The notes under the pieces: model-generated
The model's input: only the letters and a program-made list of their open reading frames with translations
Database searches by the model: none
What the model was told of the DNA's origin: nothing
Made by a program: the position numbers and the translations under genes
Assembly (NCBI GenBank): GCA_944383335.1
Contig: CALWPD010000006.1
Coordinates: 1-35,139 of the forward strand
DNA from: an uncultured Clostridia bacterium
GTDB taxonomy: Bacteria; Bacillota; Clostridia; Christensenellales; UBA1242
Direction of reading: 5' to 3'
Length of the DNA: 35,139 nt
Shown here: piece by piece, positions 8,469 through 16,385 of the stretch
How the letters are laid out: each line of letters begins with the position of its first letter
Numbering within the stretch: the first letter of the stretch is position 1

Positions 8469-9539
8469 TTATGAATAATAAAACAATAGTCCAAGTCCAA
8501 CCACAATGGCAATTAGCATAAGCACAAAAAGTGTGATTTTTATGGCAGATTTTGGAAGTCCTCCGCCTACCTTACCCGTTTGACCGTTCATATATGTTAT
8601 ATAATCTTTGCCTTTGTATTTATACTTAACACTATATGTAGGCACAATGTAGTATGAATATTTTTCTTGACTAAACTCTACATCTTGACTGTAACTTTCA
8701 ACAACTGAATATGTATAAGATGACAAAATTTGTGAGCGAATAGTTTGTTCCATAATGCTATTTGCAACTTTTTTGCAGTTTTCAAGTGCCTGATCATAAT
8801 GTTCCAAACTGTAACCACGAATAAAACAATCGTTGTACACGACAAGTTCTTTTAAATTATATGGCTTTATGCCATTAAAAGTCTTTTGGTCAATGTGCGA
8901 ACTTGTTTCCACCAAAATATCGTGATGTTGAAAATCTCGGACACCAGAAATAGAAAAGTATGTTGTATGCGTTGTCGTTCGACCGTTTACTGTTGAAGTG
9001 TGATTTCTTCCAAGTCGACCACGATAGACGGTATGCGAATTTGCATCAAAACTAAAACAAGGCACATAAATTCCTTTGATTTCATCCATAGGTGGTTTTT
9101 TCTTGAACACATTTGGTAAAAAACGCTTTTTTTTGAGTCCTTCTTTGTATAGTTGCGCTGCTTTTTCAAGCCCAAACTTGAACGGAATAATTGAGTCCGG
9201 TCTAAGTCCAATCTCAACATCCTTTGCTATGGTGATACTACTATCGCAATATGGGCAATGAGTTGCAACATCAAGTTTGTTTAATACAACATTTGCACCG
9301 CATGACGAACACTTAAAAACTTTATTTTCTTCTGCAAACTGCTTATGCTCTTGTTTGAGTTTTTCATCTATAACAAACTCGTGTTTTTTGTTGTCGTGAT
9401 TATATTCTATTTTTTCAAGTCCACCACAAGATTCACACTTTAGTGCTTGGTATTCTGGTGAAAAATACAAATGCCCTCCGCAAGAAGAACATTTGTCTTG
9501 AGTTCCACCAATTACAGTTTCAAACTGTGAATCTGACAT
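8469..9539 (-). CDS. zinc-ribbon membrane protein, YdjG-like
   Basis: This 356-residue protein has two zinc ribbons at the N-terminus (CSSC..CESC at about residues 17-37 and CSSC..CPYC at about 77-96). A middle domain of about 230 residues contains IYVPCFSFDANSH and YYIVPTYSVKYKYKGKDY. It ends in a single C-terminal membrane helix (about 332-354). This is the layout of TFIIB-type zinc-ribbon proteins often mislabelled as PriA-like, including YdjG of Bacillus subtilis. YdjG and the SPFH protein YdjI help hold PspA at stressed membranes. Here it sits 3 bp after an SPFH gene, the same pairing, but no pspA is visible. The function is inferred from family and context. Confidence 0.75.
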   Translation of the reverse strand: MSDSQFETVIGGTQDKCSSCGGHLYFSPEYQALKCESCGGLEKIEYNHDNKKHEFVIDEKLKQEHKQFAEENKVFKCSSCGANVVLNKLDVATHCPYCDSSITIAKDVEIGLRPDSIIPFKFGLEKAAQLYKEGLKKKRFLPNVFKKKPPMDEIKGIYVPCFSFDANSHTVYRGRLGRNHTSTVNGRTTTHTTYFSISGVRDFQHHDILVETSSHIDQKTFNGIKPYNLKELVVYNDCFIRGYSLEHYDQALENCKKVANSIMEQTIRSQILSSYTYSVVESYSQDVEFSQEKYSYYIVPTYSVKYKYKGKDYITYMNGQTGKVGGGLPKSAIKITLFVLMLIAIVVGLGLLFYYS

Positions 9540-9542
9540 CTT

Positions 9543-10667
9543 TTACTCCACTTTTGTGCCACATTCTGGACAGAATTTTGCACCCTTTTTCATTTTTGCT
9601 CCACATTTTTTGCAGACTATTTCTTTTTTCAAATTCTCACCACATTCTGGGCAAAATTTTGCATTTTTTGAAACATGTTTGCCGCACTTTGGACAAACAG
9701 TGCCTTGTGCCGCTCCACATTCTGGACAGAATTTTGCACCTTCACGCATTTTTGCGCCACACTTTTCACAAAGTGTGGTTTTTACCTTTGGTTTGTTTTC
9801 AGTTGTTATGTTGTTTGCGAAAACTCCACCGATTGTTGTGCCTGCACCAAGTCCAACGCCAAGTCCTGCCAAGTTGCCTCCACTCTCGTTTTGAGCAGCA
9901 TCGCGAATAGCCTGAGCCGCCTGATATTGAGTGTATGTGCCCATTTTATCTTCCAAAACTCCAAGTTTCGTCCTTTCATCAAGTGCCTTTTCAACATCTT
10001 CTGGAAGTGAAAGGTTTTCAATAACAACACTGCAAAGTTTTAGTCCATATTTTGAAAATTCTGGCTCGCTGGATTTTAAAATTTCATTTGAAAACTCTCT
10101 GTAATTTGCAGCAAGGTCAATAGCAGAAATTTTACTCTCTGCAATGGCATCTGTAACCGCTTGAATTAGCATAGGCTTGATTTGTGATGCAACATCTTCC
10201 ACTTTGTAAACTTCATTTGTGCCAAATACTTCTTTCATAAAGAGTTTTGCATCACTGACTTTAAATGAATATACACCAAAGCCACGAAGCCTAACAGTGC
10301 CAAATTCGCTATCACGCATCATAATAGGATTTTGTGTGCCCCATTTTTGACCAACAAACTGTTTGGTGTTGACAAAGTACACTTCCGCCTTTATTGGCGA
10401 TTCAAATCCTGTTGGAAGCGAAAGGATTTTTGTTAAAAATGGTATATTCTCAGTTGAAAGTTTATATGTACCCGGTTCAAAAACATCTGCCACTTCACCT
10501 TTATGTACAAATATTGCCACCTGACTTTCACGAACGACCAAGGTTGATGAAGTCATAATTTCATCTCTATCAGTAAGTGGAAAACGATAAACGATTGTGT
10601 CCTTTGAACTATCTTTCCATTCAATAACTTCAAGAAGTTGTTTTTTTATAAAATTAAAAAGTCCCAT
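9543..10667 (-). CDS. SPFH-domain protein with three C-terminal zinc ribbons, YdjI-like
   Basis: This is a 374-residue protein. The first 250 residues form an SPFH (band 7/stomatin) domain, for example KAEVYFVNTKQFVGQKWGT and VRLRGFGVYSFKV. An Ala/Gly-rich linker follows (GGNLAGLGVGLGAG). Then come three near-identical zinc ribbons, with CEKC..CPEC, CPKC..CPEC and CKKC..CPEC, in the last 75 residues. There is no N-terminal membrane helix, so membrane association would be through the SPFH part or the neighbour. The family resembles YdjI of B. subtilis, which partners YdjG and PspA in membrane stress. AAGGAG precedes the ATG, and the gene is first in a two-gene operon. Confidence 0.85.
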   Translation of the reverse strand: MGLFNFIKKQLLEVIEWKDSSKDTIVYRFPLTDRDEIMTSSTLVVRESQVAIFVHKGEVADVFEPGTYKLSTENIPFLTKILSLPTGFESPIKAEVYFVNTKQFVGQKWGTQNPIMMRDSEFGTVRLRGFGVYSFKVSDAKLFMKEVFGTNEVYKVEDVASQIKPMLIQAVTDAIAESKISAIDLAANYREFSNEILKSSEPEFSKYGLKLCSVVIENLSLPEDVEKALDERTKLGVLEDKMGTYTQYQAAQAIRDAAQNESGGNLAGLGVGLGAGTTIGGVFANNITTENKPKVKTTLCEKCGAKMREGAKFCPECGAAQGTVCPKCGKHVSKNAKFCPECGENLKKEIVCKKCGAKMKKGAKFCPECGTKVE

Positions 10668-10694
10668 AATTTTCTCCTTAATATTTTATGATTT

Positions 10695-10724
10695 ATTTTA
10701 ATATACTTGTACCATATTTGTCAA
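10695..10724 (-). promoter_or_regulatory. promoter of the SPFH operon
   Basis: On the minus strand, -35 TTGACA (10719-10724) and -10 TAAAAT (10695-10700) have an 18-bp spacer. It is back to back with the promoter at 10743-10770. Confidence 0.75.
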
Positions 10725-10742
10725 ACATTTAGTGCTTTGTGT

Positions 10743-10770
10743 TTGACAACTTTCAAAAAAGCGGTATACT
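10743..10770 (+). promoter_or_regulatory. promoter of the acyltransferase gene
   Basis: -35 TTGACA (10743-10748) and -10 TATACT (10765-10770) are 16 bp apart. Transcription should begin near 10777, only a few bases before the first usable ATG. The two divergent -35 boxes are 18 bp apart. Confidence 0.8.
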
Positions 10771-10780
10771 TATTATAACT

Positions 10781-11626
10781 ATGCAAAAAATGTTATTTCC
10801 AAAAGAAAAAATTGCAATAATGCCACAGTGTACTGACGGCGTCGTTGTAGAAAATATAACTAAAAAAAACAACAAACTTGTTGTTGATGAAAATTATAAA
10901 TATCAAAAAAATTGGTTTTTTCGTGCATTTCAGTTCATTTTCTATCATTTTGTCGCACGTCCCATCTTTTTTCTATATGGTAAAATTGGCCTTGGAATCA
11001 AAGTTTATGGAAAGAAAAAACTCAAAAATGTAAAAGGTGGAGCAATAACTATTTCAAACCATGTACACTATGTTGACTTTATGATTGCTACAACTTTCGT
11101 AAAACGCTTTCGTCGTTCACACATCGTGTCAAGAAAAGAAAATTTTGATGTTCCATACGTGGGCAAACTCATGTCTGCTTTTGGCGTTATGCCCCTTCCC
11201 GAAACCCCAAAAGCACATGTTAATTTCTACAGGCAAATTGAACATTACTTAAAGAAAAACCGTTTTGTCCATGTTTTTCCAGAAGGAAGTATGTGGCCAT
11301 ACTATAATCGCCTTAGGCCTTTTAAAAGTGGTGCATTTCACTTCGCCTCAAAAAACAATGTGCCAGTAATTCCATATATCTTGGTTTTTAGAAAAACTAA
11401 AGGAATTAGACGGCTTATTAAAAAACGTCCAAAAATTAGTGTGTATATATGTGATCCCATATACCCTGACCTAACACTTTCCGTGCGCGAAAGAAACAAT
11501 GATTTGTGTAAGCGTTCACAAAAAGCAATGCAGGAAGTGTTGGATAAATACGAAAGTTATGAGTATTATCATTATGTAACGCAAGACGAATTTGAAACTA
11601 TCCATAAAAGCAAAGAATCTCAATAG
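10781..11626 (+). CDS. PlsC-type 1-acyl-glycerol-3-phosphate acyltransferase family protein
   Basis: This is probably a membrane-associated acyltransferase that adds a fatty acyl chain to lysophosphatidic acid in phospholipid synthesis. Family motifs are clear: NHVHYVD (block I, His and Asp catalytic), FGVMPLPE (block II region), FPEGS (block III) and VPVIPYILVF (block IV). A basic hydrophobic stretch, WFFRAFQFIFYHFVARP, precedes them. An N-terminal extension of about 40 residues is unusual. The start is uncertain: a GTG at 10739 lies in the -35 box and is impossible for this promoter. ATGs at 10781, 10790 and 10820 all lack a good ribosome binding site, so translation may be nearly leaderless. 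The last codons fall in a dispersed repeat. Confidence 0.82.
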   Translation: MQKMLFPKEKIAIMPQCTDGVVVENITKKNNKLVVDENYKYQKNWFFRAFQFIFYHFVARPIFFLYGKIGLGIKVYGKKKLKNVKGGAITISNHVHYVDFMIATTFVKRFRRSHIVSRKENFDVPYVGKLMSAFGVMPLPETPKAHVNFYRQIEHYLKKNRFVHVFPEGSMWPYYNRLRPFKSGAFHFASKNNVPVIPYILVFRKTKGIRRLIKKRPKISVYICDPIYPDLTLSVRERNNDLCKRSQKAMQEVLDKYESYEYYHYVTQDEFETIHKSKESQ

Positions 11627-11703
11627 GCCCTTCGCTACGCTCAGGGCGACGACGTGGTGTCATTCTGAGTCCTACTCCAACGCGTCGACCCACGAAGAAT
11701 CTC
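11612..11703. repeat. dispersed repeat between the acyltransferase gene and recF
   Basis: It contains AGAATCTC overlapping the acyltransferase stop, then GGCCCTTCGCTACGCTCAGG, a CCCT/AGGG stem version of the family. A GTCATTCTGAG half follows, separated by a GC-rich insert with GTCGACC from ACGAAGAATCTC. The repeat fills the whole space between the two convergent genes and abuts the recF stop. Confidence 0.8.
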
Positions 11704-12807
11704 TTAATGATTATCAGTTTGGCAAATTGTCTTCGTAAGATCTATATCTCCGTTTTTGATTAAAATTTTATTACACCTTATGTCAGGAAAATCAAATGAT
11801 GTGCAAGTGATGAATGTTTGCGTGCCTTGACAATAGTCTAATAAACGTTTTTTGCGATTTCCATCAAGTTCGCTTAGAACATCATCCAAAAGCAGAACAG
11901 GACGAGTGTGTGTTATATCTTCAATTATACTAAGTTCCGCAAGCTTTAGTGAAAGTGCCGCAGTTCGTTGTTGTCCTTGTGAACCATATGTTCGAATATC
12001 AACGCCATTGACTATAACTTTCAAATCATCACGATGCACGCCATATGTTGTGTAACCAAGTGCGATATCCTTTTCAAGGCAGTCCTCCAGTTTTTTTACG
12101 ATATCTTCTTTTGTATCCTCTTTAATTGTTACATATTCCACCAAAAGATCTTCTTTTCCATCCGTTATATACGAATGTGCTCTTTTTGCATATGGCATAA
12201 GTGAAATAACAAAGTTTTGCCTGTATTTTTTAATTTTTTGTGCATAATCAGCAAGTTGTTCATTCCAAATGCTCATAATGTTTTTTAAGTCCCTTAATGG
12301 CAAATTTTGTTTCAACTGTTTATTTCTGTTGGCAAGAACTTCGTTATATCTTGAAATTATATAAACGTACTGCTTTGTTGTTTGCGATATATCCACATCC
12401 ATAAAACGGCGTCTATCTTCTGGACTTTCTTTTATGAGTTTTAATTCATCTGGCGAAAAGAATACACCATTAAATTCGCCAAGTAATGCACTCAACTTTT
12501 TAATTGGTATACCATCAATTTTTACAGTTTTTTTTTCTTTCCTAGAAAAAATTATTTCAATAACACTTTTTCCTACATTTTTTTTTATGAAAATTTTAAT
12601 TTTTGCAATATCACTTTGCATATTAATTACTTCACGCTCTCTTGACGCACGAAAACTTTTACCAACTACACAAAAATAGATGGCTTCAAGTAAGTTGGTT
12701 TTTCCCTGTGCATTTTGTCCATAAATTACATTTAAGCCATCAGCAAAATTTATACTCGCACTTTTATAATTGCGAAAGTTGTAAAGTTCAATTTTTTCTA
12801 GTTCCAT
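11704..12807 (-). CDS. recF: DNA replication and repair protein RecF
   Basis: RecF is an SMC-like ATPase that helps load RecA at gaps and stalled forks. The 367-residue protein has the diagnostic N-terminus IELYNFRNYKSASINF, Walker A GQNAQGKTN, FFSPDELKLIKESPEDRRRF, the signature region YGSQGQQRTAALSLKLAE, and Walker B LLLDDVLSELD. All catalytic motifs are intact. The start at 12807 lies inside the end of lepB (10-nt overlap). A longer in-frame start at 12843 would add 12 residues not typical of RecF. recF usually sits in the dnaA-dnaN-gyrB cluster; here it ends a queH-lepB-recF operon and is probably translationally coupled. Confidence 0.95.
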   Translation of the reverse strand: MELEKIELYNFRNYKSASINFADGLNVIYGQNAQGKTNLLEAIYFCVVGKSFRASREREVINMQSDIAKIKIFIKKNVGKSVIEIIFSRKEKKTVKIDGIPIKKLSALLGEFNGVFFSPDELKLIKESPEDRRRFMDVDISQTTKQYVYIISRYNEVLANRNKQLKQNLPLRDLKNIMSIWNEQLADYAQKIKKYRQNFVISLMPYAKRAHSYITDGKEDLLVEYVTIKEDTKEDIVKKLEDCLEKDIALGYTTYGVHRDDLKVIVNGVDIRTYGSQGQQRTAALSLKLAELSIIEDITHTRPVLLLDDVLSELDGNRKKRLLDYCQGTQTFITCTSFDFPDIRCNKILIKNGDIDLTKTICQTDNH

Positions 12808-13529
12808 TTGTATATTCCAAGCATTTGCAAAATAACTTGCCAAACTCTATTGGTTCCCCCATAAATTATATATTTTACTTCTGCAACAATATTTGAACAC
12901 TCCTGTGGACCATAATCAAAACAATCATAAGATGCAAGCCTATTATCTCCGGCGTAAAAGATTTGTCCTTCCCCTACATGAATGTAGACATTATTATACT
13001 CATCTTCAAGAAATTCTTTATCGTTTTTATCATGAATATAGTAATCTCCAAAATAAAGCGACCGATATGAAGTTTTGTCAATTATATAATCTTCATCCAC
13101 CTCTTCGAATTCGCCTTCACCGCCATATTGAATATACAATGCATAATAGGTTTGGTCAGTGTTTTCAACTGGGCGGAATGTGTTTTTTATCATAATATTG
13201 TCCCCACCAAGCGCAATAACTCGTTTGATGACTTGCTTATAACCAGACGCTTCTTTGTCGTCAGGATGATGAAAAATTATAACGTCGCCATAGGTTATAT
13301 TTGAAACATCATATGATGCATAGACATAATCGGTGTTTAGTCCGCTTGCATTTATAAGTGGTTGCATACTCGTTCCAGCGATAGGATAGTATCCCAATGA
13401 AACATTACAATAAAACATAACGCCAACAAAAATAGCAAGCACAACAAATGCACACAAAAGTACAATAGATGATATTGTGCCGATTAAATCATTATTTCGC
13501 TTTGGTTTTATATACTTAGCGTACTTCAA
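12798..13529 (-). CDS. lepB: type I signal peptidase
   Basis: This membrane serine protease (family S26) cleaves signal peptides from exported proteins. The 243-residue protein has one N-terminal membrane helix (about 15-40). The catalytic Ser54 lies in AGTSMQP and the catalytic Lys102 in VIKRVIALGGD. A box near the C-terminus reads YAGDNRLASYDCFDYGP, a divergent form of GDNRxxSxDSRxxG. The C-terminal segment VWQVILQMLG is hydrophobic or amphipathic. The start is a TTG at 13529 with AAGGAG 7 bp upstream, inside the queH end (14-nt overlap). It could process the secreted proteins encoded in this window. Confidence 0.92.
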   Translation of the reverse strand: MKYAKYIKPKRNNDLIGTISSIVLLCAFVVLAIFVGVMFYCNVSLGYYPIAGTSMQPLINASGLNTDYVYASYDVSNITYGDVIIFHHPDDKEASGYKQVIKRVIALGGDNIMIKNTFRPVENTDQTYYALYIQYGGEGEFEEVDEDYIIDKTSYRSLYFGDYYIHDKNDKEFLEDEYNNVYIHVGEGQIFYAGDNRLASYDCFDYGPQECSNIVAEVKYIIYGGTNRVWQVILQMLGIYKWN

Positions 13530-14136
13530 AATCTCTCCTTAATGAAAATCTACATCCACAATAGTTTTGCCTATACAAATTTAATTGCTTTGACAATTCA
13601 ATACTTCTTTTGTAGCCATCATGTTTTTTAAAGTCAGAATAAAGAAATGGAATATTTAGCTGCCTTGAAATTTCTTCGCCTATTGCATTAACTGCCTGTT
13701 CATCTTTATGAGAACTTACAGTAAGTGTTGTTCCAAAAAAGTCATATCCATTTTGTTTGGCATATTCAGCAGTTTTTTTAAGACGTAAGTAAAAGCACTT
13801 TTTGCACCTTTCTCCGCCCTCCCTTTCTAATTCTAAACCATTTACACAGGATAAAAACTCATTCTCATTATATTCCAAATATTTTAAGTTTACATCTTTA
13901 AAATACTCAAGTACGACTTTTTGGTTTTCTAAGCGTTTAAAAAATTCTTGTTTCGGATAAATGTTGGGATTATAGTAAAACACCGAAACATCAAAATATT
14001 GTCTTAACCTTTCAATACAAGTGGATGAACACGGCCCACAACAACTGTGTAGTAAAATTTTAGGCTTACCCTTTAATTCATTAATTTGTCGTTGCATCAA
14101 AAGGTCATAATTCTTTTTACAAATTTCTGATTTCAT
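13516..14136 (-). CDS. queH: epoxyqueuosine reductase QueH
   Basis: QueH reduces epoxyqueuosine to queuosine, the last step in making the modified base at the wobble position of tRNAs with GUN anticodons, including the tRNA-His encoded here. The 206-residue protein (DUF208 family) shows its conserved cysteines in HSCCGPCSS, ERCKKCFYLRL and QNYCGCRFS, the ligands for the iron-sulfur cluster and metal centre. Other family motifs are FYYNPNIYP and FFGTTLTVSSHKD. ATG at 14136 is chosen over two preceding TTG codons. It overlaps the hypothetical gene upstream by 20 nt and lepB downstream. Confidence 0.93.
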   Translation of the reverse strand: MKSEICKKNYDLLMQRQINELKGKPKILLHSCCGPCSSTCIERLRQYFDVSVFYYNPNIYPKQEFFKRLENQKVVLEYFKDVNLKYLEYNENEFLSCVNGLELEREGGERCKKCFYLRLKKTAEYAKQNGYDFFGTTLTVSSHKDEQAVNAIGEEISRQLNIPFLYSDFKKHDGYKRSIELSKQLNLYRQNYCGCRFSLRRDFEVR

Positions 14137-14593
14137 CAACAATATACCCTATGTCTTTATATTTTTTTGAGATGGCTTCTAGTGCCAAATCTTCATCAGT
14201 TTTATCAAGATAGGTATGTGCGCAGTATATATTGTTATTGTACTCAAAAAATATATCTATCATTCGAATATTTGGAGTTTTAACAAGTCTTAATACGCTA
14301 TAAAAAATATTATCTTTATGCTCCCAATGTTCTGGAAATGCGCCATATTCGTCCTGAAGTTTAATATCCAGTTGCAAATCCTTATACTCTGCATCAAGGT
14401 CATTAAAAAGTGTTTTTTGTTTGCCATAATCATATATTGTCAAAGTGTTTTCAATGCCCGAAAGTTTTCCTATTTTATACGCACAAACCAATTTGGCTTG
14501 TATATTTTTGTCAAGCCCATAAATTGAATATAAATTTTCTTCTATTTTTACCCAGCTACTTTTTGGCTGAAAACTTTTTAAAAAATTTTTCAT
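14117..14593 (-). CDS. conserved-type hypothetical protein, first gene of the queH-lepB-recF operon
   Basis: This is a 158-residue soluble-looking protein, MKNFLKSFQPKSSW at the start and IVDEIRNL at the end, with no signal peptide or membrane helix. I do not recognise a domain. It is rich in aromatic and charged residues and has a predicted alpha/beta pattern. AGAGGG lies before the ATG at 14593. Its stop lies inside queH, so it is the head gene of a four-gene overlapping operon driven by the promoter at 14615-14643. Confidence 0.6.
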   Translation of the reverse strand: MKNFLKSFQPKSSWVKIEENLYSIYGLDKNIQAKLVCAYKIGKLSGIENTLTIYDYGKQKTLFNDLDAEYKDLQLDIKLQDEYGAFPEHWEHKDNIFYSVLRLVKTPNIRMIDIFFEYNNNIYCAHTYLDKTDEDLALEAISKKYKDIGYIVDEIRNL

Positions 14594-14614
14594 AACTTAG
14601 CCCTCTTATGTTTA

Positions 14615-14643
14615 ATTATATAACAAAAATGAGATAAATACAA
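14615..14643 (-). promoter_or_regulatory. promoter of the queH-lepB-recF operon
   Basis: On the minus strand, -35 TTGTAT (14638-14643), a 17-bp spacer and -10 TATAAT (14615-14620) lie just before the first gene. Confidence 0.75.
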
Positions 14644-14653
14644 GTGATTTGGA

Positions 14654-14680
14654 TATGACAAAATTTTGAGTTTTGTCATA
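14654..14680. promoter_or_regulatory. perfect inverted repeat between divergent genes
   Basis: TATGACAAAA (14654-14663) and TTTTGTCATA (14671-14680) are a perfect 10-bp inverted repeat with a 7-bp centre. They lie between the divergent hypothetical gene (-) and the cysteine synthase-like gene (+), 10 bp from the -35 box of the minus promoter. A dimeric regulator site is plausible; the protein is unknown. Confidence 0.45.
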
Positions 14681-14703
14681 ACATAATATTTGGAAGTAAA
14701 AAT

Positions 14704-15615
14704 ATGGATAAGTTTGAATATTTACAAAAATTTATAGGAAATACGCCCATTTTGCACTTAAAAACAAGTTATAAAACAAAAACATGCGACATATATGCAA
14801 AGTGCGAATGGTATAATTTCTCCGGTTCAGTGAAAGATCGCGCAGCACTTTTAATGTTAAAAAGCGCAAACCTTTGTGCTGGCAAAGAAGTGGTTGAAGT
14901 AACAAGTGGAAATATGGGGATTTCACTTGCCAGTATTGGTGCCTTTTTGAATTTGAAAGTAACCATTTTTATGCCAAAAAGTATGAGTGATGAACGAAAA
15001 AACCTCATAACTTTGTATGGTGCCAACCTTGTTTTATGTGAAAATTTTCAAAAATGCTTTGAAATGGCTGAAAAATATGCAAATCAAAACAACGCAACTT
15101 ATATACGCCAATTTGAAAACCCAAATAACAAAATAGCACAAGAAAATATTGGAAAGGAGATTTTGAGCGAGATTACGCCAAACGCATTCATTAGTGGCGT
15201 TGGAACAAGCGGAACACTTTCTGGTGCTGGTGGCTTTTTAAAACAAAAAGGCATAAAAATTGTTGCCATTGATCCTGCCTCATCATCACTACTAACGTTA
15301 GGCTATAGTAAAGGCGAGCACAAGATTCAAGGACTTTCAGACGGACTCATTCCAAAGCTCTATGACCAGACACTTGTGGACAAAATTATACCTATCTCGG
15401 ATGACGACGCCATAGCAATGGCACAAAAACTTAATCATATGGGTATTCCTTGCGGAATATCTGGAGGTGCGAACTTTTTGGGTTGTGTGCTAGCGGGATA
15501 CAAAACTATGGCAACAGTTTTTGCAGATGATAATAAAAAATACCTATCCACCGACCTAAGCAAAACTATTCATACAACACTTGTGGATGAAATAACTATT
15601 TCACTGCCAAATTAA
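14704..15615 (+). CDS. PLP-dependent cysteine synthase family protein
   Basis: This is a fold-type II PLP enzyme, 303 residues, of the CysK/CysM family, which makes cysteine from O-acetylserine and sulfide. The PLP lysine is Lys44 in SGSVKDRAA. The substrate loop is EVTSGNMGISLA and the phosphate-binding loop is GVGTSGTLSGAGG. GIPCGISGGANF near residue 250 matches the conserved SSGA region. NFSGSVKDR replaces the common NPGGSVKDR. The substrate could differ (related enzymes make other beta-substituted alanines), so no symbol is given. GGAAG lies before the ATG. It converges with and overlaps the next gene by 20 bp. Confidence 0.87.
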   Translation: MDKFEYLQKFIGNTPILHLKTSYKTKTCDIYAKCEWYNFSGSVKDRAALLMLKSANLCAGKEVVEVTSGNMGISLASIGAFLNLKVTIFMPKSMSDERKNLITLYGANLVLCENFQKCFEMAEKYANQNNATYIRQFENPNNKIAQENIGKEILSEITPNAFISGVGTSGTLSGAGGFLKQKGIKIVAIDPASSSLLTLGYSKGEHKIQGLSDGLIPKLYDQTLVDKIIPISDDDAIAMAQKLNHMGIPCGISGGANFLGCVLAGYKTMATVFADDNKKYLSTDLSKTIHTTLVDEITISLPN

Positions 15616-16270
15616 AACTGTCGTCTATAAGTTCATAAACACATTTTATATCCACATCGCTATCAAGTAACACACTAATCCAATTTGTTTTGTTCATATG
15701 ATATGCTGGGAAAAATTTATTGTTGTCGATTAATTTTTTTGCATCAACCGTGCGTAATACCAAAATGTCCTTGCTAGTGCTATGTTTTGCAAATACGGAT
15801 GAAAGTTTATTCAACTTTATATTAACTATTAGCAGATACCATTTTTTTGTGTCTTTTCGTCTTGCAATGGCATTATTTGGAAATTTGGGCCACAAAAATT
15901 CAAGTGTATTATTATATCGATTGAATATATATTCAATTATTTTCTTTGCTTTATCACTTTTAAACACATCGCTTTCACAGCAATTTTTACAAACATCCAT
16001 TAATAGTGCCAAGTATTCTTTTCTAACATCTCCAACAAAACTGCCAACATAATCTTCAACAAGATGCAAAGTGCATTTTTCATTTGTGTCCATTTCATAA
16101 ATAGTGCTTTTAATATCATTATTAAAAATACAGATTTCTACTACAAAAATGCCATTTAAGATCGATTTTTTATATGTATATACATCGTCATTTACAACAA
16201 AACCATATTTTTGAAGTTTTGATTTATTTACTTTTTTGTTTTTAAAAACTTGTTCTATATATTTATCCAT
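15596..16270 (-). CDS. MmcQ/YjbR-like protein with N-terminal extension
   Basis: This is a 224-residue protein. The last 120 residues fit the MmcQ/YjbR family (DUF419, a double-wing DNA-binding-like fold): FPNNAIARRKDTKKWYLLIV, then KDILVLRT, PAYHMNKTNWISVLLD and LIDDSFNLAVK. The first 100 residues are a less recognisable module (YTYKKSILNGIFVVEI) that also occurs fused to YjbR domains. The molecular role of the family is not established. The ATG at 16270 lacks an obvious ribosome binding site. Its 3' end overlaps the cysteine synthase-like gene on the opposite strand by 20 bp. Confidence 0.7.
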   Translation of the reverse strand: MDKYIEQVFKNKKVNKSKLQKYGFVVNDDVYTYKKSILNGIFVVEICIFNNDIKSTIYEMDTNEKCTLHLVEDYVGSFVGDVRKEYLALLMDVCKNCCESDVFKSDKAKKIIEYIFNRYNNTLEFLWPKFPNNAIARRKDTKKWYLLIVNIKLNKLSSVFAKHSTSKDILVLRTVDAKKLIDNNKFFPAYHMNKTNWISVLLDSDVDIKCVYELIDDSFNLAVK

Positions 16271-16327
16271 GGTTTTAAGGTAACATATTTGTTTATAGAA
16301 TTACAATAAAAAATATTAAGAAAATAT

Positions 16328-16356
16328 TTTACAAAATAAAAAATTCGTGATAATAT
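16328..16356 (+). promoter_or_regulatory. promoter of the DUF362 gene
   Basis: -35 TTTACA (16328-16333), a 17-bp spacer and -10 TAATAT (16351-16356) lie 30 bp before the ATG, which is itself preceded by AAGGAG. Confidence 0.75.
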
Positions 16357-16385
16357 TCGTGTGAAAAAGTAAAAGGAGTGATAAT

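Noticed and set aside
9443..9910. Plus-strand open frame of 155 codons rich in His, Cys and Leu
   Set aside because: It is the antisense reading of the zinc-ribbon repeats of the SPFH gene.
10739..10780. GTG start for the acyltransferase gene
   Set aside because: It lies in the -35 box of the gene's own consensus promoter, upstream of the transcription start.
14603..14700. Plus-strand promoter for the cysteine synthase-like gene
   Set aside because: TAATAT and TTGTCA boxes are present, but not at a workable spacing.
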